DNA of 12,949 nt from contig DASTSN010000063.1 in assembly GCA_035760665.1 (NCBI GenBank), positions 1 through 12,949 on the forward strand, written 5' to 3'. The DNA is from DASTSN01 sp035760665 (lineage in GTDB: Bacteria; Bacteroidota; Bacteroidia; Chitinophagales; Chitinophagaceae). The notes under the pieces were generated by a model. It worked only from the letters and a program-made list of their open reading frames with translations, did not search any database and was not told the DNA's origin. Shown in pieces: positions 11,279 through 12,949 of the stretch. A program made the position numbers and the translations under genes. Each line of letters starts with the position of its first letter. Within the stretch, counting starts at the first letter, position 1.

Positions 11279-12949
11279 ATGGCAAAAAAGAAAACCGTAT
11301 CCGTTGTTTCGATTCATAAAACTGGTAAGCTTGTCCGGATGTTTTCTTTTCAAAAAATATTGACGCTGCTTTTCTCTGTTGTCTTTGTTGTGATTGCAGC
11401 GCTGGGTATTTTAGCATATTCGTACAAAAACCAGTCCGTTACCTCATCGCAGGATGTGGAGCACACTTATATTGTTACAGACAGGGCTGATAATATCCTT
11501 TTCAAGGCTCGTGATATTGTTTATCAAAACAGTTTTTACATCACCACTGGCGACAGCAGCAATCTTCAGGCGTACGAACAATCTAAAGCGGGTATCTACG
11601 CCGGTATTGAAGAGCTGACCAAATTGGTGGAAGATAATCCTTCTCAGAGAAAAAGAATTGACAGCCTGGTTACAATTGTCAACGCAATTGTTAGCTTTTC
11701 TGACCAGGTGATTGATTTAAAAAGGAATAACCAGCTTGATGCTAACTTGCTTGTTCAGAAAATCAGCGCTGAAAAATCACTCCGCGACCAGGTAAGCGAC
11801 TTTATCTCCAATATAAAAAACGAAGAAAACAGCTTGCTGTTGCAGCGGGAAGCCGACGTTAAGAAAAGCGTGCTGGCATTTAACCGGGCGTTTATTGCTT
11901 TGTTGCTGGGGATTTTTGTGCTGTTGGTTATCGTCGTATTTACGATACGCCACAACCTCAATAAACGGATCAAGGCAGAAAAGCTGTTAAAACAGAGTTA
12001 TGACCGTTTTGTACGGCTGTTCCGGTATAGCCCGTTACCAACGTTTATCGGGGATATAGACACCTGCCAGATCAGGCAGGTGAACGCAGAATTTGAAAAA
12101 TTTTTCCAATTAAAGAATGAAGCAGTAATCGGACGCTCACTGGCCGATTTGAAGATTGCCGATCAGGCGGTACTGGAAGAACTGAAACAGCAGCTGAACG
12201 TGAACGGCAAGGTAAGTAACCTGGAGGCCCTGCTGCAGGTAGGCGATCGTCCAAAAAAAGTTGTTTTATTCTCAGCTGATATGATTGAAATTGATGAGTT
12301 CCGGTACTGTTTCATCACCATCAGTGATATCACCGAGCGGAAAAATGCAGAGGAAAAAATCCAGGAAAGCGAGGAGCGTTTTCGCCTGCTGGTTGACAGT
12401 GTGTCAGACTATTCCATATTTATGATTGACTGCGCAGGAAAAATACTGAACTGGAACCAGGGCGCTGCCCGCATCAAGGGCTACACTGCAGAAGAAATTA
12501 TTGGTAAACATATTTCTGTCTTTTACACGCCGGAAGAAATACTTGCCCGTGAGCCAGAAAAAAACCTGCAGCAGGCCACAGAAAAAGGTCGTTACGAAAC
12601 AGAAGGATGGCGGGTAAAAAAAGACGGCTCCCGTTTCTGGGCCGATGTAGTCTTTTCTGCCATCTATGGAAGTGATGGCAGGTTAAAGGGTTTTACCAAA
12701 ATCACCCGCGACAACACCTTGCGAAAAGCTGCTGAGGAGGAATTGAAACAGGCGCTGGAAAGCCAGCGGGAGCTGAATGAAATGAAGTCTAATTTTGTGT
12801 CCATCGCATCACACGAATTCAGAACACCGCTCAGTGCGATTTTATCATCCGTATCGCTTATGGAGCATTATAAAACGACTGATGAACAGCCCAAACGTGA
12901 TAAGCACCTGGCCCGTATCCGGAACTCCATACAAACACTTACCAGTATC
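11279..12949 (+). CDS. CHASE3-PAS-PAS-HisKA sensor histidine kinase, 3' end cut by the window
   Basis: 557 codons are open to the right edge. Order: basic head (MAKKKTVSVVSIHK), helix about 26-48 (ILTLLFSVVFVVIAALGILA), a helical extracytoplasmic region of about 150 residues typical of CHASE3 (ARDIVYQNSFYITTGDSSNL near its start), helix about 202-225 (AFIALLLGIFVLLVIVVF), a PAS domain from about 245 (RFVRLFRYSPLPTFIGDIDT) ending in SDITERK, a second PAS from about 370 (ERFRLLVDSVSDYSIFMIDC), a coiled coil, and a classical HisKA domain with FVSIASHEFRTPLSAIL, His512 being the phosphoacceptor. The ATPase part lies beyond the edge, as would any receiver domain. The start could also be the ATG at 11339, right before the first helix. 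It is divergent from the dodecin operon. Confidence 0.93.
   Translation, partial: MAKKKTVSVVSIHKTGKLVRMFSFQKILTLLFSVVFVVIAALGILAYSYKNQSVTSSQDVEHTYIVTDRADNILFKARDIVYQNSFYITTGDSSNLQAYEQSKAGIYAGIEELTKLVEDNPSQRKRIDSLVTIVNAIVSFSDQVIDLKRNNQLDANLLVQKISAEKSLRDQVSDFISNIKNEENSLLLQREADVKKSVLAFNRAFIALLLGIFVLLVIVVFTIRHNLNKRIKAEKLLKQSYDRFVRLFRYSPLPTFIGDIDTCQIRQVNAEFEKFFQLKNEAVIGRSLADLKIADQAVLEELKQQLNVNGKVSNLEALLQVGDRPKKVVLFSADMIEIDEFRYCFITISDITERKNAEEKIQESEERFRLLVDSVSDYSIFMIDCAGKILNWNQGAARIKGYTAEEIIGKHISVFYTPEEILAREPEKNLQQATEKGRYETEGWRVKKDGSRFWADVVFSAIYGSDGRLKGFTKITRDNTLRKAAEEELKQALESQRELNEMKSNFVSIASHEFRTPLSAILSSVSLMEHYKTTDEQPKRDKHLARIRNSIQTLTSI

Noticed and set aside
11148..11417. Reverse-strand frame of 89 codons upstream of dodecin
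   Set aside because: It overlaps the start of the CHASE3 kinase gene, lacks recognisable features and would separate dodecin from its likely promoter region.

Overview
The window looks like chromosomal DNA from a member of the Bacteroidota, most probably Chitinophagaceae or a close relative. This is judged from protein content (a CHASE3/PAS kinase, HisKA_3 kinases paired with a NarL-type regulator, a family of small glycine-rich two-helix proteins), from A-rich rather than Shine-Dalgarno-like leaders, and from several matches to the Bacteroidota promoter pattern (TTG about 19 bp before TAnnTTTG). No transposase, integrase, tRNA, rRNA or CRISPR array was seen.

Left part (1-2000): a repeat-rich zone with no intact gene. 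It starts with at least twelve 21-bp tandem units (1-252), each able to fold on itself. Next comes the 3' remnant of a reverse-strand gene (513-839). Its open frame loses its own sequence where a half copy of a composite palindromic repeat begins. Two fuller copies follow (1050-1398 and 1497-1845). Each is built from a T-rich/A-rich hairpin, a 120-132 bp imperfect palindrome, an AT-rich spacer, a 9-bp stem and a 13-bp stem. Long frames in this zone are translations of the repeat and are not annotated as genes.

Signalling block (2021-6871): four overlapping or closely spaced forward genes: an unknown membrane-anchored protein, an unknown protein with seven predicted membrane segments, a one-helix HisKA_3 histidine kinase with no recognisable sensor domain, and a NarL/LuxR-type response regulator. 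The likely reading is that the seven-helix protein is the sensor or partner for the kinase, which phosphorylates Asp60 of the regulator. After about 220 bp comes a soluble PAS-GAF-PAS HisKA_3 kinase without its own adjacent regulator.

Housekeeping and stress block (7264-11099): a Nudix hydrolase and a CPA1-type cation/proton antiporter on the forward strand, a short hibernation promoting factor on the reverse strand, a cysteine-free thioredoxin-fold protein on the forward strand, and a reverse-strand operon of dodecin, a DUF2267 protein and a coiled-coil protein. Together these suggest ion homeostasis and stationary-phase or stress adaptation. A divergent CHASE3-PAS-PAS-HisKA kinase (11279 onward) runs off the right edge.
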